Positions 1 to 8,327 of a DNA stretch of 64,000 nt are shown one piece after another. Source of the DNA: a virus. A program made the position numbers and the translations under genes. Numbering within the stretch: position 1 is the stretch's first letter; every line of letters starts with the position of its first letter. The notes below the pieces were generated by a model, which ran no database searches, was not told where the DNA came from, and worked only from the letters and a program-made list of their open reading frames with translations. Location of the stretch: IMG/VR virus record IMGVR_UViG_3300008108_004064, positions 62,001-126,000 of that record; one strand, given 5' to 3'.

Positions 1-1
1 C

Positions 2-268
2 GAGGATTTTCTCCTACACATAAAATCAGAAATAAAAGAACAACCTACAACTATTATATTTGGTAGTTTAATAGATAAAGATTTGGAATTACTTAGAAAA
101 ATTTTTCCTACGTGTGAGAACTACGAACAATTTGATGCCCATCACCTATCTCATGCATATGGTTCCTATTTTCAATCTCCATTTAAGGATGCGTTAGTAT
201 TTACTGTTGACGGAGGTGGAAGTGATCTTGGGGCATATACCACTACTAAAGTTTGGAATACCTATTAG
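2..268 (+). pseudogene. Carbamoyltransferase (NodU/CmcH family), N-terminal part, open at left edge and frameshifted
   Basis: The reading frame is open from base 2, so the true start lies outside the window. It contains HHLSHAYGSYFQSPF followed by the ATP-binding-type stretch VDGGGSDLG, both typical of the N-terminal half of NodU/CmcH carbamoyltransferases, which move a carbamoyl group onto a sugar hydroxyl. The frame stops at 266-268. The rest of the protein continues in another frame from about base 250 (next entry). The switch lies between the codons for YTTTK and FGIP. Because the expected spacer between DGGG and the downstream SPG motif looks short, a small deletion that is not a multiple of three fits better than a single-base slip. 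Confidence 0.7.
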
Positions 269-1337
269 TGAAATTAGTCCTGGCAAGGATAACAATGACT
301 TAGGAGTTTTTTTATCCTATGCAGGAAAAATAATGGGATTGTGCGCATATGGAAACATTAATGATAAATGGATTCCTGCGTTCGAAAGCTTTTATTTACA
401 CAGAGATATAAAAAGATTGGGTAGAGAAATAAATTTAGATTTAAGTTTAAATACTATTTCAGGACAACTTGGATATGATTTAGCGGCAACATCCCAGCAT
501 GTTTTTGAAAATCTTTTAATGGAGTTCATGCTAAATATTTTTTATCAAAATAAAAAGAATATTGTCATGACAGGAGGTTGTGCATTAAATGTTTTGTTCA
601 ATCAAAAGTTAAAAAAGATTTTAAATGCTGAAGGATATGATTTATATGTACCTCCGAACCCTAATGATTGTGGACAATCATTAGGACAATATTTGTATAA
701 GACAAAAGAGCATATTGAGCCGTTAGTCTATAGCGGCTTCGATATACTTGATAGAGATAAGTTTGATTTATTTTTATCTAATGGTAAGTATTTTACCGAG
801 GAATCTTCCCCGGAAAAAATAGTTAGTTTAATTAGTGAAGGAAAAATTGGAGGCATCATACAAGGATATTCCGAAGTTGGTCCCAGAGCTTTAGGAAATA
901 GAAGTATTATCTGCGACCCATCTTTTAAGGATATGAAAGATATCCTAAATGCAAAAGTTAAGTTTAGAGAATGGTTTAGGCCATTTGCCCCGGTATGCAG
1001 AGAAGAGGATATGCATAAGTATTTTGATGATGCCTTTGCTTCACATTATATGAGCTATGCTCCTTTGGTTAAAAAGGAATACAGAGATAAACTTCCATCG
1101 ATTACACACTATGATGGAACATCAAGATTACAAACTGTAAATAGTAAACAGCATAAACTATTTTATGATATACTTTCTTGTATGCAAAATACTAAGAAAA
1201 TACCAGTAATATTGAACACATCTTTTAATATTAAGGGAAGACCTATACTAACTAAAATAGAAGACGCCTTTTATGTTTTAGATAATACTGAATTGGATTT
1301 TTTGGTGGTAGAAAATTTACTAGTATTTAAAAAATAA
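207..1337 (+). pseudogene. Carbamoyltransferase (NodU/CmcH family), C-terminal part after the frameshift
   Basis: The recognisable homology starts at FGIPISEISPGKDNNDLG, so the ATG at 207 is probably not a real start; the first residues are a wrong-frame read of the N-terminal half. Family motifs follow in order: KIMGLCAYG, MTGGCALNVLFNQKL, PPNPNDCGQSLGQ, and the C-terminal domain signature SEVGPRALGNRSIICDP with FREWFRPFAPVC. The family adds carbamoyl groups to sugars or antibiotics. Beside glycosyltransferase, methyltransferase and UDP-xylose synthase genes, a role in decorating phage or host glycans is likely. The gene would be inactive as written unless the lesion is a sequence error. Confidence 0.75.
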
Positions 1338-1340
1338 ATT

Positions 1341-2156
1341 ATGAATGACTTCTTAAGCCATGTTCATTTTGCAAATTTAGCTGACTATGTTTTTGCAAGA
1401 AATATTTTTCCTGATACTCCCGGGGAAGGAATAATCACTGTAGGATTAAATACTAGTTTTAATATAAAGAGTGGGGATATTGTTTATTCCAAGTATGAAT
1501 TTTTAGGCCCGTTACTAGAAATTTTATCTAGACAAAATTCTTTAACTGATCTAAAACTAATAAGTCATGAGAGCGATAGGGGAGTCACAAAAGAATTATT
1601 TGATCTTAAACCTACGTGTATAACTAAGTGGTATGCGCAAAATGTAGAATATGAGCATAGGGATTTAATACCAATTCCTTTAGGATTATCTGCTAGTTAT
1701 TATAGTAAAACCCATATGGTTTCTCCCCCCGAAAAAAAGTTTGACGGACCTAAAGAAACACTTCTTTATATAAACCATAGAATAGAAACTCATCCTACTT
1801 CTAGACAATGGATTTACGATCACTTTAAAAACGTAGATTGGTGTACTGTAGACTTACCAAATTTAAAAAAAGAAGAATATCTTAAAAGATTAGAAACTCA
1901 TAAGTTTATTTTATGTCCAAGGGGAAATGGTGTCGATACTTGTAGATTGTGGGAATCTTTATATTATGGTATGATACCGATTGTTGAAGATCATTTAACA
2001 TACAAAACTTTGGATGATTTGCCCGCAATAAGAGTCAAAAGTTTTAAGGACGTGAATAAAGATTTTCTTTTGAAAAAGGAAGAGGAATTTAAAAACAGAA
2101 AATTTAATTTGGATAAATTAAAGGCCTCGTGGTGGATAAATTTAATTAGAAAGTAG
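1341..2156 (+). CDS. Exostosin-like glycosyltransferase
   Basis: A 271-residue protein. The C-terminal segment LCPRGNGVDTCRLWESLYYGMIPIV matches the conserved nucleotide-sugar-binding region of exostosin (GT47-like) glycosyltransferases: CPRG, R-WE and a G-P-IV run. No signal peptide or membrane segment is seen, so it should act in the cytoplasm. It begins 3 bases after the carbamoyltransferase stop and is followed closely by a methyltransferase and UDP-xylose synthase, so these genes look co-transcribed and act on one glycan. Donor and acceptor cannot be told from sequence. UDP-xylose is an attractive guess because its synthase is two genes away. Confidence 0.7.
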   Translation: MNDFLSHVHFANLADYVFARNIFPDTPGEGIITVGLNTSFNIKSGDIVYSKYEFLGPLLEILSRQNSLTDLKLISHESDRGVTKELFDLKPTCITKWYAQNVEYEHRDLIPIPLGLSASYYSKTHMVSPPEKKFDGPKETLLYINHRIETHPTSRQWIYDHFKNVDWCTVDLPNLKKEEYLKRLETHKFILCPRGNGVDTCRLWESLYYGMIPIVEDHLTYKTLDDLPAIRVKSFKDVNKDFLLKKEEEFKNRKFNLDKLKASWWINLIRK

Positions 2157-2164
2157 AAAATGAA

Positions 2165-2821
2165 ATGCAAAATTTTACTATAGATTATAGCGGAAACTGG
2201 GATTCGGAGTATTCTAAAATTATAAAGAACTCTGTAAAAAAAGCTTTAGACAATGATACTAAATTGTCTAATGAAATTTTTCAGATGCCAGGATATTCGA
2301 ATGTTTACAATAGGATTATTTTAAATACTATAGTTGAACAGACTTCAGATGCAAGATATTTGGAAATAGGTTGTTGGCAAGGATCGACAACATGTTCTGC
2401 AATTTACAAAAATACAGTTAAAGTTGTTTGTATAGATAATTTTTCTGAACCAGATCTTGGTATCGCAACTGAAAAAATTTTAATTGAGAACTTAGAAAAA
2501 TATAAGAATGAAAATGCTTATTATCAATTTATAAATTCTGATTTTAGAAATGTGGATTATACAACCTTAGAAAAACATAACATCTATCTGTATGATGGCG
2601 CACATGAAAAAACAGATCACTATGATTCCTTAGTTTATCCGTTAGCTGCATTAGAAGACACATTCATTCTTATTGTTGATGATTGGAATTGGAGTCATGT
2701 TAGAGAGGGAACTTTAGATTCTATATCTGATAATAAACTTAATATAGTGTCTGATATTCGAGTTATATCAGACACCATAAAATGGAACAACGGTTATTAT
2801 ATGGCAGTTATTCAAAAATAA
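2165..2821 (+). CDS. Class I SAM-dependent methyltransferase (Methyltransf_24 type)
   Basis: A 218-residue protein with a Rossmann SAM-binding motif [14 protein letters not shown] near residue 60, an acidic end of strand 2 (VVCIDNF), and [15 protein letters not shown], the D-G-H/S-Y element of the Methyltransf_24 family that often methylates sugars or cell-surface compounds. IVDDWNW near residue 175 fits the family's later metal- or substrate-binding region. The gene lies 8 bases after the glycosyltransferase and ends 1 base before the UDP-xylose synthase start, consistent with one sugar operon. The substrate is unknown. Confidence 0.7.
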   Translation: MQNFTIDYSGNWDSEYSKIIKNSVKKALDNDTKLSNEIFQMPGYSNVYNRIILNTIVEQTSDARYLEIGCWQGSTTCSAIYKNTVKVVCIDNFSEPDLGIATEKILIENLEKYKNENAYYQFINSDFRNVDYTTLEKHNIYLYDGAHEKTDHYDSLVYPLAALEDTFILIVDDWNWSHVREGTLDSISDNKLNIVSDIRVISDTIKWNNGYYMAVIQK

Positions 2822-2822
2822 T

Positions 2823-3767
2823 ATGAAAAAAATATTAGTGACAGGTGGTGCAGGATTTTTAGGTTCGCATTTATGCGAAAAACTTTTAAATCAAGGACAT
2901 CATGTTTTATGTGTGGACAATTATTTTACCGGCTCTAGAAAAAACATTGAACATCTGTTAGATTTTAAAAATTTTGAAATTATTAGACAAGATATTTGTT
3001 TTCCGCTGTACGTAGAGGTTGATGAGATTTATAATTTGGCTTGCCCTGCTAGCCCACCTCTTTATCAAACAGATCCAATACAAACTCTAAAAACTAGTGT
3101 GTTGGGAGCTTATAATTTATTAGGATTAGCTAAAAGAACTAAAGCTAAAATATTACAAGCTAGTACAAGTGAAATTTATGGTGACCCCAAGGTTCATCCT
3201 CAAGACGAAGAATATTGGGGAAATGTTAATCCAATAGGCATTCGCAGTTGTTATGACGAGGGAAAGCGCGCTGCAGAAACTCTTTTTATGGACTATCACA
3301 GAATACATAATGTTAAAGTGAAAATTATAAGAATATTTAATACGTATGGTCCAAGAATGGCAGAGAATGACGGTAGAGTAGTTAGTAATTTTATTGTTCA
3401 AGCGCTACGTGGTCAGGATATTACCATATATGGAAAGGGAAATCAAACCAGAAGTTTTTGTTACGTAGATGATTTGCTAGAAGGTATGATGCTAACTATG
3501 GAAAAAACCAAAGCAGATTTTGTCGGTCCCCTAAACTTAGGAAATCCAAATGAGATATCAATACTAGATCTAAGTAAAAAGATTATAGAATTAACTAATT
3601 CTAAAAGTAAAATAGTTTTTAAACCTTTGCCTTTAGATGATCCAAGACAAAGGCAACCAAATATAGACAAAGCAAAAGAAGTTTTGGATTGGAAACCCCA
3701 CACTAAAATAGAAGATGGTTTATTGAAAACAATACAGTACTTTAAAAATATTGAGAGGAAGATATAA
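2823..3767 (+). CDS. uxs: UDP-glucuronate decarboxylase (UDP-xylose synthase)
   Basis: A 314-residue extended short-chain dehydrogenase. The NAD-binding GGAGFLGSH is at residues 8-16. The diagnostic UXS block [13 protein letters not shown], then [19 protein letters not shown], carries the catalytic Y-x-x-x-K around residue 143. The family converts UDP-glucuronate to UDP-xylose with release of CO2. A UDP-glucose dehydrogenase gene at 20158, which makes the substrate, completes a two-step route in the same genome. The length is that of bacterial UXS. The next gene starts one base after the stop. The signature is distinctive, so I am confident of the family; RmlB or GalE are less likely because of the DPKVHP/YWGNVNP motif. 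Confidence 0.88.
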   Translation: MKKILVTGGAGFLGSHLCEKLLNQGHHVLCVDNYFTGSRKNIEHLLDFKNFEIIRQDICFPLYVEVDEIYNLACPASPPLYQTDPIQTLKTSVLGAYNLLGLAKRTKAKILQASTSEIYGDPKVHPQDEEYWGNVNPIGIRSCYDEGKRAAETLFMDYHRIHNVKVKIIRIFNTYGPRMAENDGRVVSNFIVQALRGQDITIYGKGNQTRSFCYVDDLLEGMMLTMEKTKADFVGPLNLGNPNEISILDLSKKIIELTNSKSKIVFKPLPLDDPRQRQPNIDKAKEVLDWKPHTKIEDGLLKTIQYFKNIERKI

Positions 3768-3768
3768 A

Positions 3769-4047
3769 ATGATAGAATATAAGTATAATGAGGGTGAGCT
3801 ATTAAAACAATTTAAAGAATATATCGATGCAACTTATAATCAACACTATTCTATGAATAGGTATCAGGCTACCGAATTTATTATTGATAATGGACATGGT
3901 GTAGGATTTACCGCAGGCAATGTCATGAAATATGTTCAAAGATACGGAAAGAAAGCCGGAAGGAATAGACAAGACTTGCTAAAGGTGTTACACTATGCAT
4001 TAATGCTGTTGTATGTGCATGACATTGAAACTAAGGAGACTAAATAA
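3769..4047 (+). CDS. DUF3310-type small phage protein
   Basis: The ATG at 3769 is preferred over an in-frame ATG at 3751, because GAGAGGAAG sits just upstream and the shorter form does not run into the synthase gene. The 92-residue product has the DUF3310 pattern: YQATEFIIDNG, then GNVMKYVQRYGKK, then DLLKVLHYALML. These small proteins are common in phages and sometimes listed as nucleotide-kinase-like, but the biochemical role is not established. The stop overlaps the start of the clamp gene by one base (TAATG), implying translational coupling with the replication operon. Confidence 0.65.
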   Translation: MIEYKYNEGELLKQFKEYIDATYNQHYSMNRYQATEFIIDNGHGVGFTAGNVMKYVQRYGKKAGRNRQDLLKVLHYALMLLYVHDIETKETK

Positions 4048-4703
4048 TGCAGATTAGTAATGATACAATTCAAGTTCTAAAGAACTTTGCTACTATTAAT
4101 TCGAATCTTATGATTCGAAAAGGTAAACGTTTGGCAACAATTAGTACAGCAAAAAACATTTTTGCTAAAGCGGAAGTTGCTGAAGAGTTCCCTGTAGAGC
4201 TTGCAATCTATGATTTGAATTCCCTTCTTGCTCTATTGACATTGATGGAAAATCAAAATGTAGAATTCGGTGAAAAGAGCCTAACCATTTCTAAAGACAA
4301 TGGTAAGTTTGAATATTTCTATGCATCGCAAAATGTGATTGTAGCTGCCCCTGAAAAGGATATTGAACTTGATACACATTATCAGTTTAAGCTTACCTCA
4401 GAAGATGTGAACATGATTATGAAAGCGGCTGCTATTACAGGCGCGCCGACTATTTCTATTGTTAGTAAAAATGGTACAGTTAATCTAACAGTAGGTGATC
4501 GTAAGAATGATACGGCAAATAATTATAAGAAAACGATTGGCTCAAGTGAAGAAACTTTCGATTGCCACATGGCAGTAGAAAACTTTAAGGTCATCCCTGA
4601 TGCATATAATGTAATTATTTCTAAGAAGAAAGCATTCTTATTCAAGAGTGAAACTAAATCTACTGAGTATTTTATTGCAATGGAAACCGATTCTGTAGTT
4701 TAA
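4047..4703 (+). CDS. 45: Sliding clamp, DNA polymerase accessory protein gp45
   Basis: A 218-residue protein whose N-terminus (LKNFATINSNLMIRKGK) aligns by eye with T4 gp45 (LLKNFATINSGIMLKSG), as does the AIYDLNSLLALL segment. The C-terminus ends in YFIAMETDS, similar to T4's YVVALEADS. gp45 forms the trimeric ring that tethers gp43 to DNA, and in T4 it also activates late transcription from TATAAATA promoters, which are abundant here. It is followed by the clamp-loader ATPase, as in T4. Length is close to the 228 residues of T4 gp45. Confidence 0.9.
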   Translation: MQISNDTIQVLKNFATINSNLMIRKGKRLATISTAKNIFAKAEVAEEFPVELAIYDLNSLLALLTLMENQNVEFGEKSLTISKDNGKFEYFYASQNVIVAAPEKDIELDTHYQFKLTSEDVNMIMKAAAITGAPTISIVSKNGTVNLTVGDRKNDTANNYKKTIGSSEETFDCHMAVENFKVIPDAYNVIISKKKAFLFKSETKSTEYFIAMETDSVV

Positions 4704-4729
4704 TAGTTATATAATATTATGGAGTTGTC

Positions 4730-5671
4730 ATGGAATATCGTGAAGATGAATTTCTCTGGGTTGAAAAGTTTCGTCCCAGAAAATTAGATGATTGTATTCT
4801 CCCACCTAGCCAGAAGAAAGTTTTTCAGGAAATGCTGGCAAAGGGGGAGATACAAAATATGCTTTTGTGTGGCGGAGCTGGCATGGGCAAGACTACTGTT
4901 GCAAGAGCATTGTGTGAAGAACTACAAACTGATTACATTGTCATTAATGGTTCGGAAGAATCTGGTATTGATGTTCTTCGTACAAAAATTAAACAGTTTG
5001 CGTCGGCGGTTTCTTTTAGCGGCAAGCCAAAGGTTGTAATTTTAGATGAGGCAGACTATCTAAATCCAAATTCTACACAACCTGCTCTTAGAGCTTTTAT
5101 TGAAGAATTTTCTTCAAATTGCAGATTTATTCTTACTTGTAACTTTAAGAATAGAATCATTCCTCCCCTACATTCGAGAACTGCGGTTATTGAATTTAAA
5201 TTACCTAAGACAGAAAAACCTAAAATTGCTGCAGCATTTTTTAAACGAGTAAATGAAATACTTGAGATTGAAAAGGTAGAAGCAGATGGAAAGGTAATTG
5301 CAAAGGTAATTGAAAAGCATTTCCCTGATTATCGCAGAATTTTAAATGAACTTCAGAGATACAGCGGTTCAGGTAAAATCGATGAGGGCATCTTTACTAG
5401 TCTAGGTGAAAGCAATATGCAAGAGCTTATTGCAACACTAAAGGATAAAGACTGGAAGAAGATGCGAACCTGGGTGGTCAATAATATTGATAATGACCCA
5501 CAGACAATTTTTAGAAAAATGTATGATACTTTATGCGATGAAGTAGTTCAGATTCCTCAATTAGTATTATTACTTGCCGACTATCAGTATAAGTCTGCTT
5601 TCTGTGCAGACCAAGAAATCAATCTTGTTGCTTGCCTTACAGAAATTATGGCAGCAGTGGAGTTTAAATGA
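4730..5671 (+). CDS. 44: Clamp loader large subunit gp44 (AAA+ ATPase)
   Basis: A 313-residue AAA+ protein with N-terminal LWVEKFRPRKLDDCILP, the usual RFC/gp44 opening. Walker A GGAGMGKTT is near residue 48 and Walker B VVILDEADYL near residue 102. The RFC-box SRC is represented by HSRTAV around residue 145. With gp62 it opens gp45 and loads it on primer-template junctions. A TATAAT-like box lies just upstream in the short gap after gene 45. The next gene overlaps its stop by four bases (ATGA) but is a sugar dehydratase rather than gp62, an unusual interruption of the T4 order 45-44-62. Confidence 0.93.
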   Translation: MEYREDEFLWVEKFRPRKLDDCILPPSQKKVFQEMLAKGEIQNMLLCGGAGMGKTTVARALCEELQTDYIVINGSEESGIDVLRTKIKQFASAVSFSGKPKVVILDEADYLNPNSTQPALRAFIEEFSSNCRFILTCNFKNRIIPPLHSRTAVIEFKLPKTEKPKIAAAFFKRVNEILEIEKVEADGKVIAKVIEKHFPDYRRILNELQRYSGSGKIDEGIFTSLGESNMQELIATLKDKDWKKMRTWVVNNIDNDPQTIFRKMYDTLCDEVVQIPQLVLLLADYQYKSAFCADQEINLVACLTEIMAAVEFK

Positions 5672-6669
5672 ATAAAATATTAGTAACCGGCGGTGCGGGA
5701 TTTATTGCACATCATATCATAGAAGATCTATTAGTAAATACTAACTGTAAAATTGTTACTGTAGATAGTTTAGATTTTTCTGGTAATCTAAATCGTTTAT
5801 CTGATATGCTAAAGAATAGACAAGATTTGTCTAATAGAATTGAATATCTGTATCACGATATACGAGCAGAAATTAATCCTACTTTGGCCAAACAAATAGG
5901 GGATGTTGATTATATACTGCACCTCGCAGCGGGCAGTCATGTTGATAGAAGTATTAAAGATCCTCTAAGTTTCGTTTATACGAATGTAGTTGGAACTTGT
6001 AATATTCTTAACTTTGCGAGAACTCAAAAAAATCTAAAAAGATTTTTATATTTTAGCACAGATGAAATTTTTGGCCCAGCACTAAAAGACACAAATTTTT
6101 CAGAATATTCTAGATACAATTCTAGCAATCCTTATAGTGCAACTAAGGCGGGCGGGGAAGAACTTGCGGTAGCATTTCATAACACTTATAATATGCCAGT
6201 GTATATTACGCATTGTATGAATGTATTTGGTGAGAGGCAGCAAGCAGGCGCATTTATTCCGTTATGCATAAGAAAAATATTAAACAACGAAAAACTTACT
6301 ATACATTCAGATGTAACTTTAACTAAATCTCCAATTAGGCATTACATATATGTAAAAGAGGTTGCGAGTGCTATTAGATTTCTTTTAGAAAACAATTTTA
6401 CCAGTAATGATAGTTTAATAAAGGTTCCGAAGTTTAATATTACGGGCAGAGACGAAATTCAAATACTTGAATTGTCTAAAACCATTGCTAAATTATTAAA
6501 TAAAGAATTGCAGTATGAAATGACTTATACCCAAAGACCAGGTGGAGATATGGGATATTCTTTATCAGGCAATCTTTTAAAATCTCTTGGGTGGGAAGCC
6601 AAAAGTAATTTTTCAGATCATATTGAAAAAGTTGTAAATTGGTATGTGGATAATAAAGCCTGGCTATGA
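5668..6669 (+). CDS. NAD-dependent nucleotide-sugar 4,6-dehydratase/epimerase (RmlB-like)
   Basis: A 333-residue extended SDR protein. GGAGFIAHH at residues 8-16 binds NAD. HLAAGSHVDRSIKDP, FSTDEIFG and the catalytic YSATKAGGEE are the characteristic RmlB-like series, where T-D-E acts in dehydration and Y-x-x-x-K in hydride transfer. dTDP- or GDP-sugar 4,6-dehydratase is likeliest; an epimerase is possible. It overlaps gene 44 by four bases and sits inside the clamp-loader operon, so it should be expressed with the replisome. Together with uxs and ugd it shows the phage devotes several genes to sugar nucleotides. The exact substrate is not determined. Confidence 0.78.
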   Translation: MNKILVTGGAGFIAHHIIEDLLVNTNCKIVTVDSLDFSGNLNRLSDMLKNRQDLSNRIEYLYHDIRAEINPTLAKQIGDVDYILHLAAGSHVDRSIKDPLSFVYTNVVGTCNILNFARTQKNLKRFLYFSTDEIFGPALKDTNFSEYSRYNSSNPYSATKAGGEELAVAFHNTYNMPVYITHCMNVFGERQQAGAFIPLCIRKILNNEKLTIHSDVTLTKSPIRHYIYVKEVASAIRFLLENNFTSNDSLIKVPKFNITGRDEIQILELSKTIAKLLNKELQYEMTYTQRPGGDMGYSLSGNLLKSLGWEAKSNFSDHIEKVVNWYVDNKAWL

Positions 6670-6680
6670 GAAAGAAAACT

Positions 6681-6869
6681 ATGAATGATTTCGAAGTACA
6701 TGAACTTGGAACAACGAAAGAAATTCAATTAAGCAGAGCACTTGCTCGTGCTATTCATGATAATGAAGATCGTATTCGTTCCTATAATGTTATGCCAGTT
6801 GATGTTTGGAACGCTTATGTCGCACTTAGAAAACATTACGACTGGCAAATTGAAAATGAAAAAATGTGA
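6681..6869 (+). CDS. Conserved small phage protein, unknown function
   Basis: A 62-residue protein if started at the ATG at 6681; an in-frame ATG at 6666 overlaps the previous stop and would add five residues (MRKKT). The sequence runs DFEVHELGTTKEIQLSR followed by a helical, charged C-terminal half with VWNAYVALRKHYDW. It resembles short hypothetical proteins seen beside clamp-loader genes of aquatic T4-like phages, but I cannot assign a role. A late-promoter match (6887-6894) follows its stop. Confidence 0.5.
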   Translation: MNDFEVHELGTTKEIQLSRALARAIHDNEDRIRSYNVMPVDVWNAYVALRKHYDWQIENEKM

Positions 6870-6886
6870 ACGAGATAGTATATTAC

Positions 6887-6894
6887 TATAAATA
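6887..6894 (+). promoter_or_regulatory. T4-type late promoter, TATAAATA
   Basis: Exact match to the T4 late promoter -10 element TATAAATA, directly before the 6900 ORF. It is so close to that ATG that a transcript starting from it would have almost no leader for 6900 and may mainly serve gene 62 and regA. Confidence 0.45.
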
Positions 6895-6899
6895 CTGAT

Positions 6900-7133
6900 A
6901 TGATTGAGACTCCGTTCCCCTTTCCTATAAGTTCTACTCAAGATGTCTATAGAACAAGAGCTGTGCCTGCATCTGACGGTACTCACATAAGACACACCGT
7001 TATTACTGAAACTAGTTATCCTGAAGGTAACAGTACTAGAAAAGTTGAGACTTATTCCGTTACAGTATACGATGCTACAGGTAGATTAAATTCTTATCTG
7101 TTTGGTTATGATAATGTGAACAGATTAGTATAG
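6900..7133 (+). CDS. Hypothetical protein, 77 aa
   Basis: A small protein beginning MIETPFPFPISSTQDVYRT, with threonine- and serine-rich beta-like sequence (HTVITETSYPEGNST) and no recognisable motif or membrane segment. It lies between a small unknown gene and clamp-loader gene 62 on the same strand. No strong ribosome-binding site is visible upstream, so the start is uncertain. Function unknown. Confidence 0.45.
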   Translation: MIETPFPFPISSTQDVYRTRAVPASDGTHIRHTVITETSYPEGNSTRKVETYSVTVYDATGRLNSYLFGYDNVNRLV

Positions 7134-7143
7134 TGAGAATATT

Positions 7144-7581
7144 ATGAGTTTATTTGGTGAACCGACAGCGCCCGTTGTCGAAGAAACATACAAGTCCCCA
7201 GCAATTACCCCGTTTGAGTTTATCAACGCTATTCATCATAGTAAAGAGAATCTAATTGTTGACGAATGGTCCGAGAAACAATATAATCCCTATATTATAA
7301 ACAAGGGTCTTTCGTATGGACATGATACTGTTATTCCTGCGAATGAGATGAATTCTAGACCTCATTTGGACAAAACCCTTCAATTTCATTTCCTTATAAA
7401 TATTATTAGGCCTAAAAAAAGATTCAATAAATGGATCAAGGCCGAGAAGGTCGATGATTTGGAAACAGTAAAAGAATACTATGGCTACAGCACAGAGAAG
7501 GCCAAACAAATTCTTCCGCTTCTGAATGAATCGATTATAGATGAAATGAGAAAAAGAATAACAAAGGGCGGCAAGAAATGA
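7144..7581 (+). CDS. 62: Clamp loader small subunit gp62
   Basis: A 145-residue protein, shorter than T4 gp62 (187) and similar in length and motifs to the gp62 of marine T4-like phages: FEFINAIHHSKENL, YNPYIINKGLSY, then RPKKRFNKWIKAEK and VKEYYGYSTEKAKQIL. It partners the gp44 tetramer in loading gp45. The position just before regA is the T4 order (62-regA), even though three other genes separate it from gene 44. Its stop overlaps regA by four bases. Confidence 0.8.
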   Translation: MSLFGEPTAPVVEETYKSPAITPFEFINAIHHSKENLIVDEWSEKQYNPYIINKGLSYGHDTVIPANEMNSRPHLDKTLQFHFLINIIRPKKRFNKWIKAEKVDDLETVKEYYGYSTEKAKQILPLLNESIIDEMRKRITKGGKK

Positions 7582-8012
7582 ATACAGATATTATTTCCAT
7601 TAATTACCCGGGGTATAATCCCCTGGAAGTGATTCTTAAAGAACCCGACGATTTTCTAAAGGTAAGAGAGACCTTGACAAGAATCGGCGTTGCTTCGAGA
7701 AAAGATAAAACCCTATATCAGTCGTGCCACATTTTACATAAGCAGGGAAGATACTTTATTGTACACTTTAAAGAGCTATTTGCTTTAGATGGTAAAGTCG
7801 CAGATTTAACTGATAATGATTTACAGCGTAGAAATACTATTGCCAAGTTGCTGGTAGACTGGGGTTTGATAGAAATTAATAATTCGCACCTATTTACAGA
7901 TTATGCTCCCCTTTCCCAGATCAAAGTCATTTCCCATAAGGAAAAGGATGATTGGAAATTGGAAACAAAATATAATATTGGTAAGAAAAAATTAAGTGGT
8001 GCATATAAATAA
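7578..8012 (+). CDS. regA: RegA translational repressor
   Basis: A 144-residue protein. The core LKEPDDFLKVRETLTRIGVASRKDK, LYQSCHILHKQGRYFIVHFKEL and LLVDWGLIEI aligns closely by eye with T4 RegA (LKKPEDFLKVKETLTRMG, YQSCHILQKKG, LLEDWGLIEI). RegA binds ribosome-binding regions of early phage mRNAs, including clamp-loader mRNA, and blocks translation. There are about 14 extra N-terminal residues relative to T4. It overlaps gene 62 by four bases (ATGA), so it is likely translationally coupled and self-regulated as in T4. A late promoter overlaps the last codons. Confidence 0.9.
   Translation: MNTDIISINYPGYNPLEVILKEPDDFLKVRETLTRIGVASRKDKTLYQSCHILHKQGRYFIVHFKELFALDGKVADLTDNDLQRRNTIAKLLVDWGLIEINNSHLFTDYAPLSQIKVISHKEKDDWKLETKYNIGKKKLSGAYK
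8004..8011 (+). promoter_or_regulatory. T4-type late promoter, TATAAATA (pqqA/hsp20 block)
   Basis: Exact TATAAATA at the very end of regA, about 100 bases before the PqqA-like ORF. It would start a late transcript carrying the PqqA-like peptide, phasin-like protein, Hsp20 and downstream genes. Confidence 0.5.
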
Positions 8013-8110
8013 TTTGTAGTTCGATAATGATCTCAAATTGGACCTTGCTACAGCATCTCCAATGAACTGATCGTAACAGCAGTACTTTTTAATCTTTCAA
8101 GGAGACTATT

Positions 8111-8182
8111 ATGTGGACTAAACCTACAGCAAAAGATATGCGTTTTGGATTTGAAATCACAATGTATATCGCAAATAGATAA
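8111..8182 (+). CDS. pqqA: PqqA-like precursor peptide (23 aa)
   Basis: The ORF reads MWTKPTAKDM then RFGFEITMYIANR. It follows the bacterial PqqA pattern residue for residue: opening MW-KP, D/R-x-G-(F/L)-E, and the essential Glu15 and Tyr19 in E-x-x-x-Y spacing, ending in NR at the standard 23-24 residue length. PqqA is the substrate that PqqE/PqqD cross-link between Glu and Tyr on the way to pyrroloquinoline quinone, the cofactor of methanol and glucose dehydrogenases. A strong AAGGAG lies seven bases upstream. No pqqB-E genes are visible, so the peptide would feed host enzymes. Two hairpins follow the stop at once. Confidence 0.82.
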   Translation: MWTKPTAKDMRFGFEITMYIANR

Positions 8183-8183
8183 T

Positions 8184-8230
8184 CATCCCTTCGGGATGGG
8201 ACTGGTTGGCAGTTCCAGTTAAAACTGCCA
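8184..8230 (+). terminator. Twin hairpins after the pqqA-like gene
   Basis: Two stems follow the stop directly: CATCCC/GGGATG (8184-8189 with 8193-8198) and TGGCAGTT/AACTGCCA (8207-8214 with 8223-8230). Neither has a U-run, so they are more likely mRNA stabilisers or processing sites that set separate levels for the peptide and the downstream genes than true terminators. Confidence 0.45.
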
Positions 8231-8327
8231 TCTAAAGAAAGGACTATGCCGAATGGATAGTTTAATTTCGCAGTTTGTTTTTGGTACCCCAGCATGGGGA
8301 AATAACTCGCTTAATAAGGAGACCGAT

